Positions 8,107 through 16,608 of a stretch of 64,000 bases of DNA are shown piece after piece (position 1 is the stretch's first letter; each line of letters begins with the position of its first letter). The notes beneath the pieces are model-generated. The model saw only the letters and a program-made list of their open reading frames with translations, did no database searches and was not told the origin of the DNA. A program made the position numbers and the translations under genes. This DNA is from an uncultured Blastocatellia bacterium (GTDB taxonomy: Bacteria; Acidobacteriota; Blastocatellia; Pyrinomonadales; Pyrinomonadaceae). The DNA is taken from positions 1 through 64,000 of the forward strand of contig CAMLLD010000013.1 in NCBI GenBank assembly GCA_946480785.1, read 5' to 3'.

Positions 8107-8831
8107 TTCTTCGCCATCTGTTGCTGCAGGAGGTTCTTGATTTCGAATCGCTTCGTGTGCAGAAACTCGTCGAGACGTTTCAGGAAACCATTTTCACCGG
8201 GCGGCACTGCGAGCACGTGCTTGAATGAGTCGAGCTCTTCGTTGGTGTTCGCGAGTCCGAGGCGCTCGATCTGCCACTCAGGCGCGGCGATCGGACCACT
8301 CGCTTGCGTTAGATCGTCAACTCGCACAATGCGCGCGCCTTTCTTTTCGAGTTTCGCGGCGACGGCTTCGCCCTGTTCCACCCAAACTTGTGCGCCTTTG
8401 AGATTTTGTAATTGTGAACCTTGCGGTGTGGCGATGCGGTAAGTCTCTTCGAAGTAAGGGCGGGTTATGCCGACGTACTTGCTCCACGGGGTTTCGTCAG
8501 TGAAGCCGCCGAGCACGACGTCGAGTTGAAAATGTTCGAGTGCTTCCATCTGTTCCTGCTCGCCGCCCCAGTGCCAGTCGGGAGTGGTGCTCAGTTGCGC
8601 TGCGAAGTTGCGGATCAAGTCGACTTCGACGCCCGCGGGTTCATCGTTTGTGCGCACGACCCACGGCGGGTGTTCGACGAGGCCGACGCGGAGCGGACGC
8701 GACTGCAACTGCCGCAGCGTCTCTTTCGGATCGCGCGGGAGATTCGCGCACGCGAACTGCGCGCAGATAATGAATGCGGTAAAGCTGATTAGAATTAGTC
8801 GCTTCAAATCCGGGTCCTGGCTCACTTTCAC
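8103..8831 (-). CDS. Periplasmic substrate-binding protein, family 3 type
   Basis: A 242-residue exported protein with an N-terminal hydrophobic signal containing two Cys, possibly a lipoprotein. The mature part reads like an amino-acid-type periplasmic binding domain: 'RPLRVGLVEHPPWVVRTNDEPAGVEVDLIRNFA', 'DVVLGGFTDETPWSKYVGITRPYFEETYRIA', then a switched second lobe 'KGAQVWVEQGEAVAAKLEKKGA'. No ABC permease or ATPase is adjacent; instead it is translationally coupled to the CDF transporter. It may therefore sense or deliver a ligand rather than feed an ABC importer. Confidence 0.8.
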   Translation of the reverse strand: MKVSQDPDLKRLILISFTAFIICAQFACANLPRDPKETLRQLQSRPLRVGLVEHPPWVVRTNDEPAGVEVDLIRNFAAQLSTTPDWHWGGEQEQMEALEHFQLDVVLGGFTDETPWSKYVGITRPYFEETYRIATPQGSQLQNLKGAQVWVEQGEAVAAKLEKKGARIVRVDDLTQASGPIAAPEWQIERLGLANTNEELDSFKHVLAVPPGENGFLKRLDEFLHTKRFEIKNLLQQQMAKK

Positions 8832-8916
8832 TGCCGACGCAAGCCTAGAGATTTTCTGTTCCTAACCCTTGTTTTTTGAGTGTGACCTTTGCCACGGCTG
8901 CTACAATGTCGGCCCT

Positions 8917-11118
8917 ATGAGCACCGCCAATCGCGCGAATCGACGTTGGTTTACGTTGGGGTTGGCGGCGGTGTTGATTCTCTTCGGTGTCCTTGTGAAA
9001 CCTCAGACACGATCTACTCGCAACCGCCCCAGCGGCGCAGATGCGACGCTCGCGCGCGACGTCACGATCTATCGCGATACTTACGGCGTGCCCCATGTCT
9101 TCGGGCGTACAGACGCGAGCACGGTTTTCGGCTTCGCGTACGCGCAGGCTGAAGACAACTTCTGGCGCGTCGAGGAAAACTTCATCAACGCGCTCGGGCG
9201 GGCTTCCGAGTTGTATGGTGAGAAATCGCTCGACGAAGATCGACTTAACCATGCGCTCGAGATTCCGAGGTTGGCGCGCGAAGAGTACGCGCGTCTCGAT
9301 GCGCACACGCGTTCGTTGTGCGACGCGTTTGCGGCGGGTTTCAACTACTATCTCGCCCGCCATCCCGAGGTGCGGCCGCGTCTGCTCGTGAAGATCGAGC
9401 CGTGGTACCCGCTCGCTTTCATTCGCTACAACTACTATCAGAACGGTTTTGCGCGCGACCCGAGTCTGCGCGGATTGCAAACCGCTTCGCTCGACAACGA
9501 TCTGAAACAGCACACGGGTTCGAACGGCTGGGTGGTTGGTCCAACGAAGAGTGCGAGCGGTCACGCGCTGCTGTTCATCAATCCGCACCTGCCGTTCTTC
9601 GGCCCCGGCCAGGTTTACGAAGGCCACGTTCACAGCGACGAAGGTTGGAACTTCACCGGTTACGCGCGCTTTGGTTTTCCCTTCCCTTACGTCGGGCACA
9701 ACGAAAACGGCGGCTGGGTGAGCACGGATAATGCCGCGGACCTGACGGACGTCTACGTGGAAACGTTTGACGATCCGGCGCGTCCGCTGGCTTATCGTTA
9801 CGGCGACGGATATCGGTTAGCGACTGAGCACGTCGAAGAAATTGGCGTGAAGACGGCGCATGGTCTGGAGACGCGCACGTTCAAGATGCGGCGAACGCAT
9901 CATGGTCCAATCGTCGCGGAGCGCGACGGCAAATTGCTGGCGATACGGATGGCGAAGTTCGAATCCGACGGCTGGCTGCGCGAGTGGTATGAGATGACGC
10001 GTGCCACTTCGCTGGCTGCGTTGAAGCGGGCGATCGCTCCTTTGAATATGCTCTTCGGTAACGTGATGTATGCCGATCGTCAGGGAAACACCTGGTATCT
10101 CTACAACGGCGCGGTGCCGAAGCGCGACCCGCGTTTCGATTGGACCAAACCGATGGATGGCAGCGACCCGGCGACTGAGTGGCAGGGTTATCACACGATG
10201 GAGGAGTTGCCGCAACTCGAAAATCCGAAGACGGGCTGGATGCAGAACTGCAACACGAGTCCGTTTTTGTTGACGAGTGAGGGCAATCCGGACCCGGCGC
10301 GTTTTCCGAAATACATGGTCCAGGAGGGTGATAATCCGCGCGGCGCGATCTCGCGCGAGCTACTCGCGAGTAAAGCGACGTTTACGTTTGCCGACTGGAC
10401 GCGCCTCGCGTTCGACACGCGCGTCATTAGCGCCGGGCGCCTTCTCCCCGGCCTGCTCGCGGCCCTGAAACAGCACCTCGATTCACCGTCGGCATCCCCT
10501 TCTTCTTCCCAAAATCCCGTTGCTTCCGACTCGCGCCTGCGCGAAGTTTACAACGAACTCGCTCACTGGAACCTTCACAGCTCCAACGACTCGATCGCGA
10601 CGACGCTCTTCAGTCTCTGGCACGATCGCCTACCGCGCGATCGAAACGAACCTGTCATCCCACCGGAAAAACAAGTCACCACACTGATCGACGTTCTCAA
10701 CACCCTGCAACGCGACTTCGGCACGTGGAAAGTTGCGTGGGGCGAACTGAACCGCCTTCAACGCATCGACGAAAGCAAAGGCGAACAGTTTCAGGACTCG
10801 AAACCGAGCCTCGCAGTTAGTGGTGTAAACGGCAACGACGGCGCCGTCTTCACGCTTTACGCTGCACCGATGGAAGGACAGAAACGTCGCTACGGCGTTG
10901 CCGGCGCAACCTATATCAGCGTCGTCGAATTCGGCCCCGAGGTCCACGCCTTCTCAATCCACACCTTCGGTTCTAGCGGCGATCCCAACAGCAAACACTT
11001 CATGGACCAATCACCCCTCTACACGCGCGGCCAATTCAAACCCTCATGGTTCACCCTCCCCGAAATCCGCGCCCACCTCGAACGCTCCTACCACCCCGGC
11101 GAAGAGCAAGGTAAATAG
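8917..11118 (+). CDS. Penicillin acylase family (Ntn-hydrolase) protein
   Basis: A 733-residue precursor with an N-terminal membrane/signal segment (WFTLGLAAVLILFGVLV). The alpha chain includes 'VTIYRDTYGVPHVFGRTDASTVFGFAYAQAEDNFW'. The self-cleavage site precedes Ser202 in 'HTG-SNGWVVG', the N-terminal nucleophile of the beta chain. Later motifs 'GHNENGGWVSTDNAADLTDVYVE' and 'VNGNDGAVFTLYAA' fit the family. These enzymes hydrolyse amide bonds of penicillins, acyl-homoserine lactones or cyclic lipopeptides; substrate unknown. I use the ATG at 8917; TACAAT at 8902-8907 lies very close upstream. The next gene starts directly at the stop codon. Confidence 0.88.
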   Translation: MSTANRANRRWFTLGLAAVLILFGVLVKPQTRSTRNRPSGADATLARDVTIYRDTYGVPHVFGRTDASTVFGFAYAQAEDNFWRVEENFINALGRASELYGEKSLDEDRLNHALEIPRLAREEYARLDAHTRSLCDAFAAGFNYYLARHPEVRPRLLVKIEPWYPLAFIRYNYYQNGFARDPSLRGLQTASLDNDLKQHTGSNGWVVGPTKSASGHALLFINPHLPFFGPGQVYEGHVHSDEGWNFTGYARFGFPFPYVGHNENGGWVSTDNAADLTDVYVETFDDPARPLAYRYGDGYRLATEHVEEIGVKTAHGLETRTFKMRRTHHGPIVAERDGKLLAIRMAKFESDGWLREWYEMTRATSLAALKRAIAPLNMLFGNVMYADRQGNTWYLYNGAVPKRDPRFDWTKPMDGSDPATEWQGYHTMEELPQLENPKTGWMQNCNTSPFLLTSEGNPDPARFPKYMVQEGDNPRGAISRELLASKATFTFADWTRLAFDTRVISAGRLLPGLLAALKQHLDSPSASPSSSQNPVASDSRLREVYNELAHWNLHSSNDSIATTLFSLWHDRLPRDRNEPVIPPEKQVTTLIDVLNTLQRDFGTWKVAWGELNRLQRIDESKGEQFQDSKPSLAVSGVNGNDGAVFTLYAAPMEGQKRRYGVAGATYISVVEFGPEVHAFSIHTFGSSGDPNSKHFMDQSPLYTRGQFKPSWFTLPEIRAHLERSYHPGEEQGK

Positions 11119-12411
11119 ATGAGCGACACCTTCAAAGACGCCGCGGGTGTGCTTACAGCCATTGGCGCTGTGATCGCGGGCTTTCTCGGTATCCTTCGCT
11201 ACTTTCAATACAAGACACGACGCGACAAGGTGCTGCAAGTCAGAGATGCATTTGACACGGTGGTTAAGTCTCTTTCATCTGAAATCGAAGTCGAGCGGCT
11301 AGCCGGCGCGATCCTGCTGCGCCGCTTCTTCGATCGTGAGACGGAAGTAGGCATCGCTGGAATTCCTTACTGGCGCGAAGCTGTTAACGTCACCGCCGCG
11401 ATCCTCCGCGGTCAGCTAACGGGCAACTTTCAGAAACTACTCGCTGACGGGCTTGCCTACGCGCCCAGTCTTGAACGAGCCGATCTAACGAAGACCAATC
11501 TCCAATATGCATACCTCGGCGTGCGGAAGGTGAGTGAGGTTGAAGAAGTTACGACTGACATGAGCTATGCAGATTTCTATCGTGCGGATCTTTCAGGCGC
11601 GTCGTTGAAAAAAGGCCATGCACGCGGCGCCGTGTTCTACCAGTGCCGTATGCATAACTCGGTGCTCTCGGGTGCGGATCTACGACACGCTAATTTCTTC
11701 GAAGCTGATCTCAAAGGCGCTAAGTTCGACGACGCTCGGTTGACGGGTGCGAATTTCGCGTCTGCACGAAATATTCCGCCGGATCTCGCAAACAAACTGG
11801 ATGAAAAAGGAGTCTATTCCGGGACAGAACGATTCAAGTCAGTGCGCGTTGCAGCGGGAACTTCGCCGGTTCGAGTTTTCATCAGCAAACCTGGTTACTT
11901 GAGTTATCAACAACAACAGTGTGTCTCTGCGACTATTACCAGACTTGAAGCCGAAGGCATGATGCCACAAACGATGGAGCGTAGCGATTATCCCAACTTT
12001 GGAGTGCTCAGCGAGGTCCAGCGTTTAATGGGTGACTGTGCGGGAGCAGTGATCTTCGGCTTCAAAGAACTCGAAATCCACGAAGGCGTTTGGCGCGTCG
12101 GAACACCCGACGAAAAGCAAGTTAACGGCTTCTGTCTCTCAACTCCGTGGAACCAGATCGAGGCAGGGATGGCTGTAATGCTCGGACTGCCAATGCTGGT
12201 AATTTGCCAACGAGGGCTCGCTGGCGGAGTCTTTGACGCAGCCTCCGTCGAGCATCAAGTTTACCAAGCAGTGATCGAAGACGGTTGGGATGCAGCAACA
12301 TTTACAAACTCATTCGCGAGTTGGAGCGCAGATGTACGTGAGCGTGGCCGGACGTTGATTGAACGCCCCAAAACCCAAACCATTCAGCACGAATCCCACA
12401 CGCTTCTGTAA
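11119..12411 (+). CDS. Membrane-anchored pentapeptide-repeat protein with C-terminal Rossmann-like (TIR/deoxyribosyltransferase-like) domain
   Basis: A 430-residue protein. An N-terminal hydrophobic helix (GVLTAIGAVIAGFLGILRYF) is followed by a helical linker, then pentapeptide repeats at about 125-235 (ADLTKTNLQYAYLG, ADFYRADLSGASL, ADLRHANFFEADLKGAKF). Residues 250-420 form a separate alpha/beta domain: 'PVRVFISKPGYLS' as a first strand, 'GDCAGAVIFGF', then 'STPWNQIEAGMAVMLGLPMLVI', where Glu in IEAG sits like the catalytic Glu of nucleoside deoxyribosyltransferase or TIR NADase folds. No exact family recognised. The ATG abuts the acylase stop. Possibly a signalling or defence effector; that is inference. 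Confidence 0.75.
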   Translation: MSDTFKDAAGVLTAIGAVIAGFLGILRYFQYKTRRDKVLQVRDAFDTVVKSLSSEIEVERLAGAILLRRFFDRETEVGIAGIPYWREAVNVTAAILRGQLTGNFQKLLADGLAYAPSLERADLTKTNLQYAYLGVRKVSEVEEVTTDMSYADFYRADLSGASLKKGHARGAVFYQCRMHNSVLSGADLRHANFFEADLKGAKFDDARLTGANFASARNIPPDLANKLDEKGVYSGTERFKSVRVAAGTSPVRVFISKPGYLSYQQQQCVSATITRLEAEGMMPQTMERSDYPNFGVLSEVQRLMGDCAGAVIFGFKELEIHEGVWRVGTPDEKQVNGFCLSTPWNQIEAGMAVMLGLPMLVICQRGLAGGVFDAASVEHQVYQAVIEDGWDAATFTNSFASWSADVRERGRTLIERPKTQTIQHESHTLL

Positions 12412-12469
12412 CTATTCGCGCGCATTCTTTTCAACGCCCGCCCCTTAAAATTCTGCGGAGGTATCAATC

Positions 12470-13504
12470 ATGCGCGCTACAGTTATGTTCGGCGCCGGTG
12501 ACGTGCGTATCCAGAACGTTCCCGATCCGAGGATCGTTGAGCAAAGCGATGCGATTTTGAAGATTAGTCGCGCCTGCATCTGCGGCAGCGATCTATGGCC
12601 TTATAAGTCAATGGAGCCGAGCCGCGACGGGCGCGTGATGGGCCACGAGGCCATTGGTGTGGTGGAGTCGATTGGCTCAGACGTTCGCACGATGAAGGTG
12701 GGCGATCTCGTCGTCATGCCCTTCGCTTACTCCGATGGCGTATGCGAGTTCTGCCGCGAAGGGCTGAACACGTCGTGCATTCACGGCGGGTTCTTCGGCA
12801 ACGAAGAGGTCCCCGGCGCGCAAGCAGATGCCGTGCGCGTACCGCTGGCGGATGGAACGCTCTTCGTTTTACCAGTCGCGGAAGACGACGCGTTGCTGGC
12901 TTCGCTCCTCACGCTTTCAGACGTGATGGGAACGGGCCACCACGCCGCGCTTACTGCGAGAGTTGGACCAGGAAAAACCGTGACCGTCATCGGCGACGGC
13001 GCGGTCGGACTCTGCGGCGTGATCGCAGCGCGCCGGTTGGGCGCGGAGCAGATCATAATCATGGGCCATCACGCGGATCGCATTGCGCTCGCAACAGACT
13101 TCGGCGCCACAGACGTCGTACGCGAACGCGGTGAAGCCGGCGTCGAGCGCGTGCGCGAGTTAACGAATGGTCTGGGCGCGCACTCTGTACTCGAGTGTGT
13201 CGGCACGGACCAAGCGATGCTTACTGCAATAAACATAACGCGTGCGGGGGGTGCGGTCGGACGCGTCGGCGTTCCGCAAAACGTGACGATTCCCGCTTCC
13301 GACACGGCGTTCTATAACAACATTACGGTGAGCGGCGGCCCGGCGCCGGTTCGCGCCTACATCGACGAGCTGTTGCCCGACGTGCTTAATGGCGATATCG
13401 AACCCGGTCGCGTCTTCGACCGCGTTGTCGGACTCGAAGACGTGCCTGAAGGCTATCGCGCGATGAACGACCGCGAGTCGATCAAGGTCATGGTCCAGCC
13501 TTAA
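12470..13504 (+). CDS. Zinc-dependent alcohol dehydrogenase family protein
   Basis: A 344-residue medium-chain dehydrogenase/reductase. The catalytic zinc site is shown by 'ACICGSDLWPY' and 'GHEAIGVVESIG'; the structural-zinc loop 'CEFCREGLNTSC' has three Cys. The NAD(P)-binding Rossmann motif 'VTVIGDGAVGLCGVIAARRLGA' lies near residue 165-185. The enzyme oxidises an alcohol or reduces an aldehyde with a nicotinamide cofactor; substrate unknown. GGAGGT stands before the ATG. The gene appears monocistronic. Confidence 0.92.
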   Translation: MRATVMFGAGDVRIQNVPDPRIVEQSDAILKISRACICGSDLWPYKSMEPSRDGRVMGHEAIGVVESIGSDVRTMKVGDLVVMPFAYSDGVCEFCREGLNTSCIHGGFFGNEEVPGAQADAVRVPLADGTLFVLPVAEDDALLASLLTLSDVMGTGHHAALTARVGPGKTVTVIGDGAVGLCGVIAARRLGAEQIIIMGHHADRIALATDFGATDVVRERGEAGVERVRELTNGLGAHSVLECVGTDQAMLTAINITRAGGAVGRVGVPQNVTIPASDTAFYNNITVSGGPAPVRAYIDELLPDVLNGDIEPGRVFDRVVGLEDVPEGYRAMNDRESIKVMVQP

Positions 13505-13548
13505 TTCATCGCGCCACAGAAAAGCGATCTACCTAAACAACTCACCTT

Positions 13549-13581
13549 CCTATTGACACGCAATAGGAGCTGCTCTATATT
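13549..13581 (+). promoter_or_regulatory. Sigma-70-type promoter overlapped by a PadR-like operator
   Basis: TTGACA (13553-13558) and TATATT (13576-13581) are spaced by exactly 17 bases, a near-consensus promoter. A perfect dyad CCTATTG-N5-CAATAGG (13549-13567) covers the -35 box, and a further half-site-like ATAGGAGC stands at 13601-13608. This placement suggests that the PadR protein encoded 30 bases downstream represses its own operon. The boxes are seen; the autoregulation is inferred. Confidence 0.7.
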
Positions 13582-13611
13582 CCTCTCCACTCGTGCGTCG
13601 ATAGGAGCAGC

Positions 13612-13944
13612 ATGAAAAAGCAGAAAGCCGATCTCTTGCAGGGCACGCTCGAACTGTTGATCCTGCGGTTGCTGCGCTCGCGCCAGCTGAACGGCTGGGA
13701 AATCACGCAACAGCTTCAGATCGCGTCAGGCGACGTCTTGAGCGTGACACCCGGCGCGCTTTATCCCGCACTCCATCGACTCGAAAACCGCGGACTAATC
13801 GTCGCGGAGTGGGGACCGTCTGAAAACAACCGCAAGGCGAAGTTCTACAAGTTAACTGCAACCGGACGAAAGCAACTGGAAACGCAACGTAAAAACTGGG
13901 AACGCTTTTGTGGCGCGGTCGCCCTGATCATGCGCGACGCATAG
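13612..13944 (+). CDS. PadR family transcriptional regulator
   Basis: A 110-residue winged-helix protein: 'KADLLQGTLELLILRLLRSRQLNGWEITQQL', 'LSVTPGALYPALHRLENRGLIVAEWG', 'KAKFYKLTATGRKQLE'. This is the short form of PadR, common beside ADOP permeases in Acidobacteriota. It is followed after 8 bases by the permease gene and probably represses the operon through the dyad overlapping its promoter. The effector is unknown. Confidence 0.93.
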   Translation: MKKQKADLLQGTLELLILRLLRSRQLNGWEITQQLQIASGDVLSVTPGALYPALHRLENRGLIVAEWGPSENNRKAKFYKLTATGRKQLETQRKNWERFCGAVALIMRDA

Positions 13945-13952
13945 GAGTTTTC

Positions 13953-16580
13953 ATGCTGGACCAACTCAAGCTGCGCTGGCGCGCGTTGTTCCGCAAAGAT
14001 GAACTGGAGCACGAGCTCGACGCCGAGTTGCGCTTTCATCTCGAACGCGAAGCCGAGCAGAACGTGCGCCACGGAATGAACCCCACCGACGCCCGCTACT
14101 CCGCGCTCAAAACATTCGGCGCGCTCGAACGCGCGAAAGAAGAATGTCGCGACGCGCGCGGCGTGCGCCTGGTTCACGAGTTTCTCCAGGACCTGCGCTA
14201 CGGCAGGCGCTTGTTAACAAAGAACCCCGGCTTCACTTTGATCGCGATCGTGACGCTCGCGCTCGGCATCGGCGCGAACACGGCGATTTTCAGCATCGTC
14301 AACGCCTTCCTGCTGCGCCCGCTGCCTTACGGCAATCCGAATCGACTCGTGATGGTGGACTCACAACATCGCGGCCAATCGCTCGGCGTGTCGTTCGTCG
14401 ACTTCGAAGACTGGCGCCGCCAGAACAACGTCTTCGAAGACATCGCATTCTTCAACCTGCGTTGGAACGCGAATCTTCAATTCGACAACGAAACAGAAAC
14501 GCTCAGTCTAACGTTCGGCACGTCAAACCTTTTCTCGTTGCTTCAGGTTGCGCCTGCGCTCGGTCATGGACCAACAGCCGGCGATGACAACACGATTCTT
14601 TTGAGCCCCGGCTTGTGGCAAAGAAGATTCGGCAGCGATCCGTCGATCATCGGTCGCCAACTCCGCATCGACGGCCACAGCTTGACGGTGATCGGCGTCA
14701 TGCCGCCGGGCTTTCGCTTCCCTTTTCAGAGTGATTTGTGGTGGCTGAACGATCGTTACTTCGATCGCCGGAGTCGCGGCTTCCGTATCGATCAAACGAT
14801 AGCGCGTCTCAAGCCCGGAGTGTCGCCGGAACAGGCGCAGGCGGAAATGAAAGAGATCGCCGCTCGCCTCGCGCAAACGTATCCCGATTCAAATACCGAA
14901 GTCACCGCCACCGTCGTTCCTCTGCGGGATTTCTGGTTCGGAAAACTGCGCCGCTCATTCTGGCTGCTGCTCGGCGCTTGTGGCTTCGTGTTGCTGATCG
15001 CGTGCGCGAACGTCGCGAACCTGCTCATGACGCAAGCGACCGTACGCGAGCGTGAGTTGACGTTGCGCGCGGCGCTGGGAGCGAGTCGCGGACGCTTGAT
15101 CAGGCAATCACTATCCGAAGCGTTGCTGTTGGTTTCAATCGGGTGCGCGAGCGGGATCGTGCTCGGCGCGTGGGGTCTTCGTTTGTTAGTTGCTCTCTTG
15201 CCGACAGAGCTCCTGCCGTTCTTTGTGAAGATCGAGCTCGACTGGCGCGCGTTGACGTTCACGTTAACGCTCTCAGTGCTGACGGCACTCTTTGTCGGCC
15301 TGATGCCGGCATTGCGAAGCGCGTCAGTGCACCTGGACCAGTCACTCAAAGAAGGCGGTAAGTCCGGCACGAGCGCCGGCATGCAACGCGTTCGCGGGCT
15401 GTTGGTGGTAACGGAGATCGCGCTCGCGGTCGTACTGCTCGCCGGCGCGGGATTGATGCTGCGAAGTTTTGCGCGCTTGCAGAATACGTCGCCGGGTTTC
15501 AATGCGGAGAACGTGCTGCATCTGGAGATCAATCCGACGTATCAGCGCGAGGACGATTACCGCGTCGAGCTTATGTCGCGGCGTTATCAACAGTTGCTGC
15601 AAGAGGTCGCGAAGGTACCGGGCGTGATTGCGGTCGCCGCCAACAGCGATCTGCCTTTCGTCGGGCAGAAGCCGTGGTATCGAGGCGAGTTTTCGATCGA
15701 AGGCCAGTCGGACAACGAACGCGAACAGAACCCGCTGGTTAATTACCAGGCGGTCTCGCCCGACTATTTTCGCGTGATGGAGATTCCGCTGCTGCGTGGG
15801 CGCGTCTTCGACGAACGCAACACAGTAAGAGCTGATGGTGAGCGCGACGTCGCGATCATTAGTAACGGACTCGCGCAGCGCATGTGGCCCAACGGCGACG
15901 CGTTAGGCAAACGAATCAACTGCGACGAGCATGGCGCCGGTTGCGCTGAAGTCATCGGCATCGTCGGCGACGTGAAGCACAACAGTCTCGTTGATGACGT
16001 TGGTTACGACATTTACTACGCCGCTTATCAGAGTTACGCGAAGCAGACTCATTTTGTCGCGCGCACGCAAGGCGATCCGATGGCGCTGGCAAACGACATC
16101 AAGCGAGCGATCTGGCGCGTCGCCCCTGACACGGGTGTTTTCAACACCATGCCTTTGACGAGATTGTCGGCAAACACGATCTGGCAATCACGCATTTGGG
16201 GGCTGCTGTTGGGAGTCTTCTCTGGTGTAGCACTCGTGCTCGCAGCGGCGGGTATCTACGGCGTGATGGCGTATTTCGTGACTCAACGCACGCGTGAGAT
16301 CGGTGTGCGCATAGCACTCGGCGCGCAGTGGAGCGACGTGCTGAAGCTGATCCTGAAAAGCGGGACGCTGCTCGTTGCTGTCGGGCTTGCGATTGGACTC
16401 GCCGGCGCGTTCGCGTTGACACGACTGCTGGCAGCTCTGCTGTTCGAAACCTCTCCGACTGATCCGGTCACGTTTGGCGCGGTGGCGCTCTGCGTGGTTC
16501 TCGCAACGTTGCTGGCGTGCTACATTCCTGCAAGACGTGCGACCAAAGTCGATCCACTGGTCGCGTTGCGCTACGAATAA
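13953..16580 (+). CDS. ADOP-type ABC transporter permease (duplicated MacB/FtsX)
   Basis: An 875-residue membrane protein. An N-terminal cytoplasmic segment of about 80 residues (KDELEHELDAELRFHLEREAEQN) is the ADOP-specific extension. Two copies of a MacB periplasmic core plus FtsX four-helix domain follow: the first with 'NPGFTLIAIVTLALGIGANTAIFSIVNAF' and 'ACANVANLLMTQA', the second with 'VRGLLVVTEIALAVVLLAG' and the final 'REIGVRIALGAQWSDVLKLI', ending 'KVDPLVALRYE'. No ATPase gene is adjacent, as usual for this orphan family. AGGAG precedes the ATG at 13953. It likely exports or extracts a lipophilic or peptide substrate. Confidence 0.92.
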   Translation: MLDQLKLRWRALFRKDELEHELDAELRFHLEREAEQNVRHGMNPTDARYSALKTFGALERAKEECRDARGVRLVHEFLQDLRYGRRLLTKNPGFTLIAIVTLALGIGANTAIFSIVNAFLLRPLPYGNPNRLVMVDSQHRGQSLGVSFVDFEDWRRQNNVFEDIAFFNLRWNANLQFDNETETLSLTFGTSNLFSLLQVAPALGHGPTAGDDNTILLSPGLWQRRFGSDPSIIGRQLRIDGHSLTVIGVMPPGFRFPFQSDLWWLNDRYFDRRSRGFRIDQTIARLKPGVSPEQAQAEMKEIAARLAQTYPDSNTEVTATVVPLRDFWFGKLRRSFWLLLGACGFVLLIACANVANLLMTQATVRERELTLRAALGASRGRLIRQSLSEALLLVSIGCASGIVLGAWGLRLLVALLPTELLPFFVKIELDWRALTFTLTLSVLTALFVGLMPALRSASVHLDQSLKEGGKSGTSAGMQRVRGLLVVTEIALAVVLLAGAGLMLRSFARLQNTSPGFNAENVLHLEINPTYQREDDYRVELMSRRYQQLLQEVAKVPGVIAVAANSDLPFVGQKPWYRGEFSIEGQSDNEREQNPLVNYQAVSPDYFRVMEIPLLRGRVFDERNTVRADGERDVAIISNGLAQRMWPNGDALGKRINCDEHGAGCAEVIGIVGDVKHNSLVDDVGYDIYYAAYQSYAKQTHFVARTQGDPMALANDIKRAIWRVAPDTGVFNTMPLTRLSANTIWQSRIWGLLLGVFSGVALVLAAAGIYGVMAYFVTQRTREIGVRIALGAQWSDVLKLILKSGTLLVAVGLAIGLAGAFALTRLLAALLFETSPTDPVTFGAVALCVVLATLLACYIPARRATKVDPLVALRYE

Positions 16581-16608
16581 CATCCGCTCGAACGGAGCCA
16601 AAAAACAC

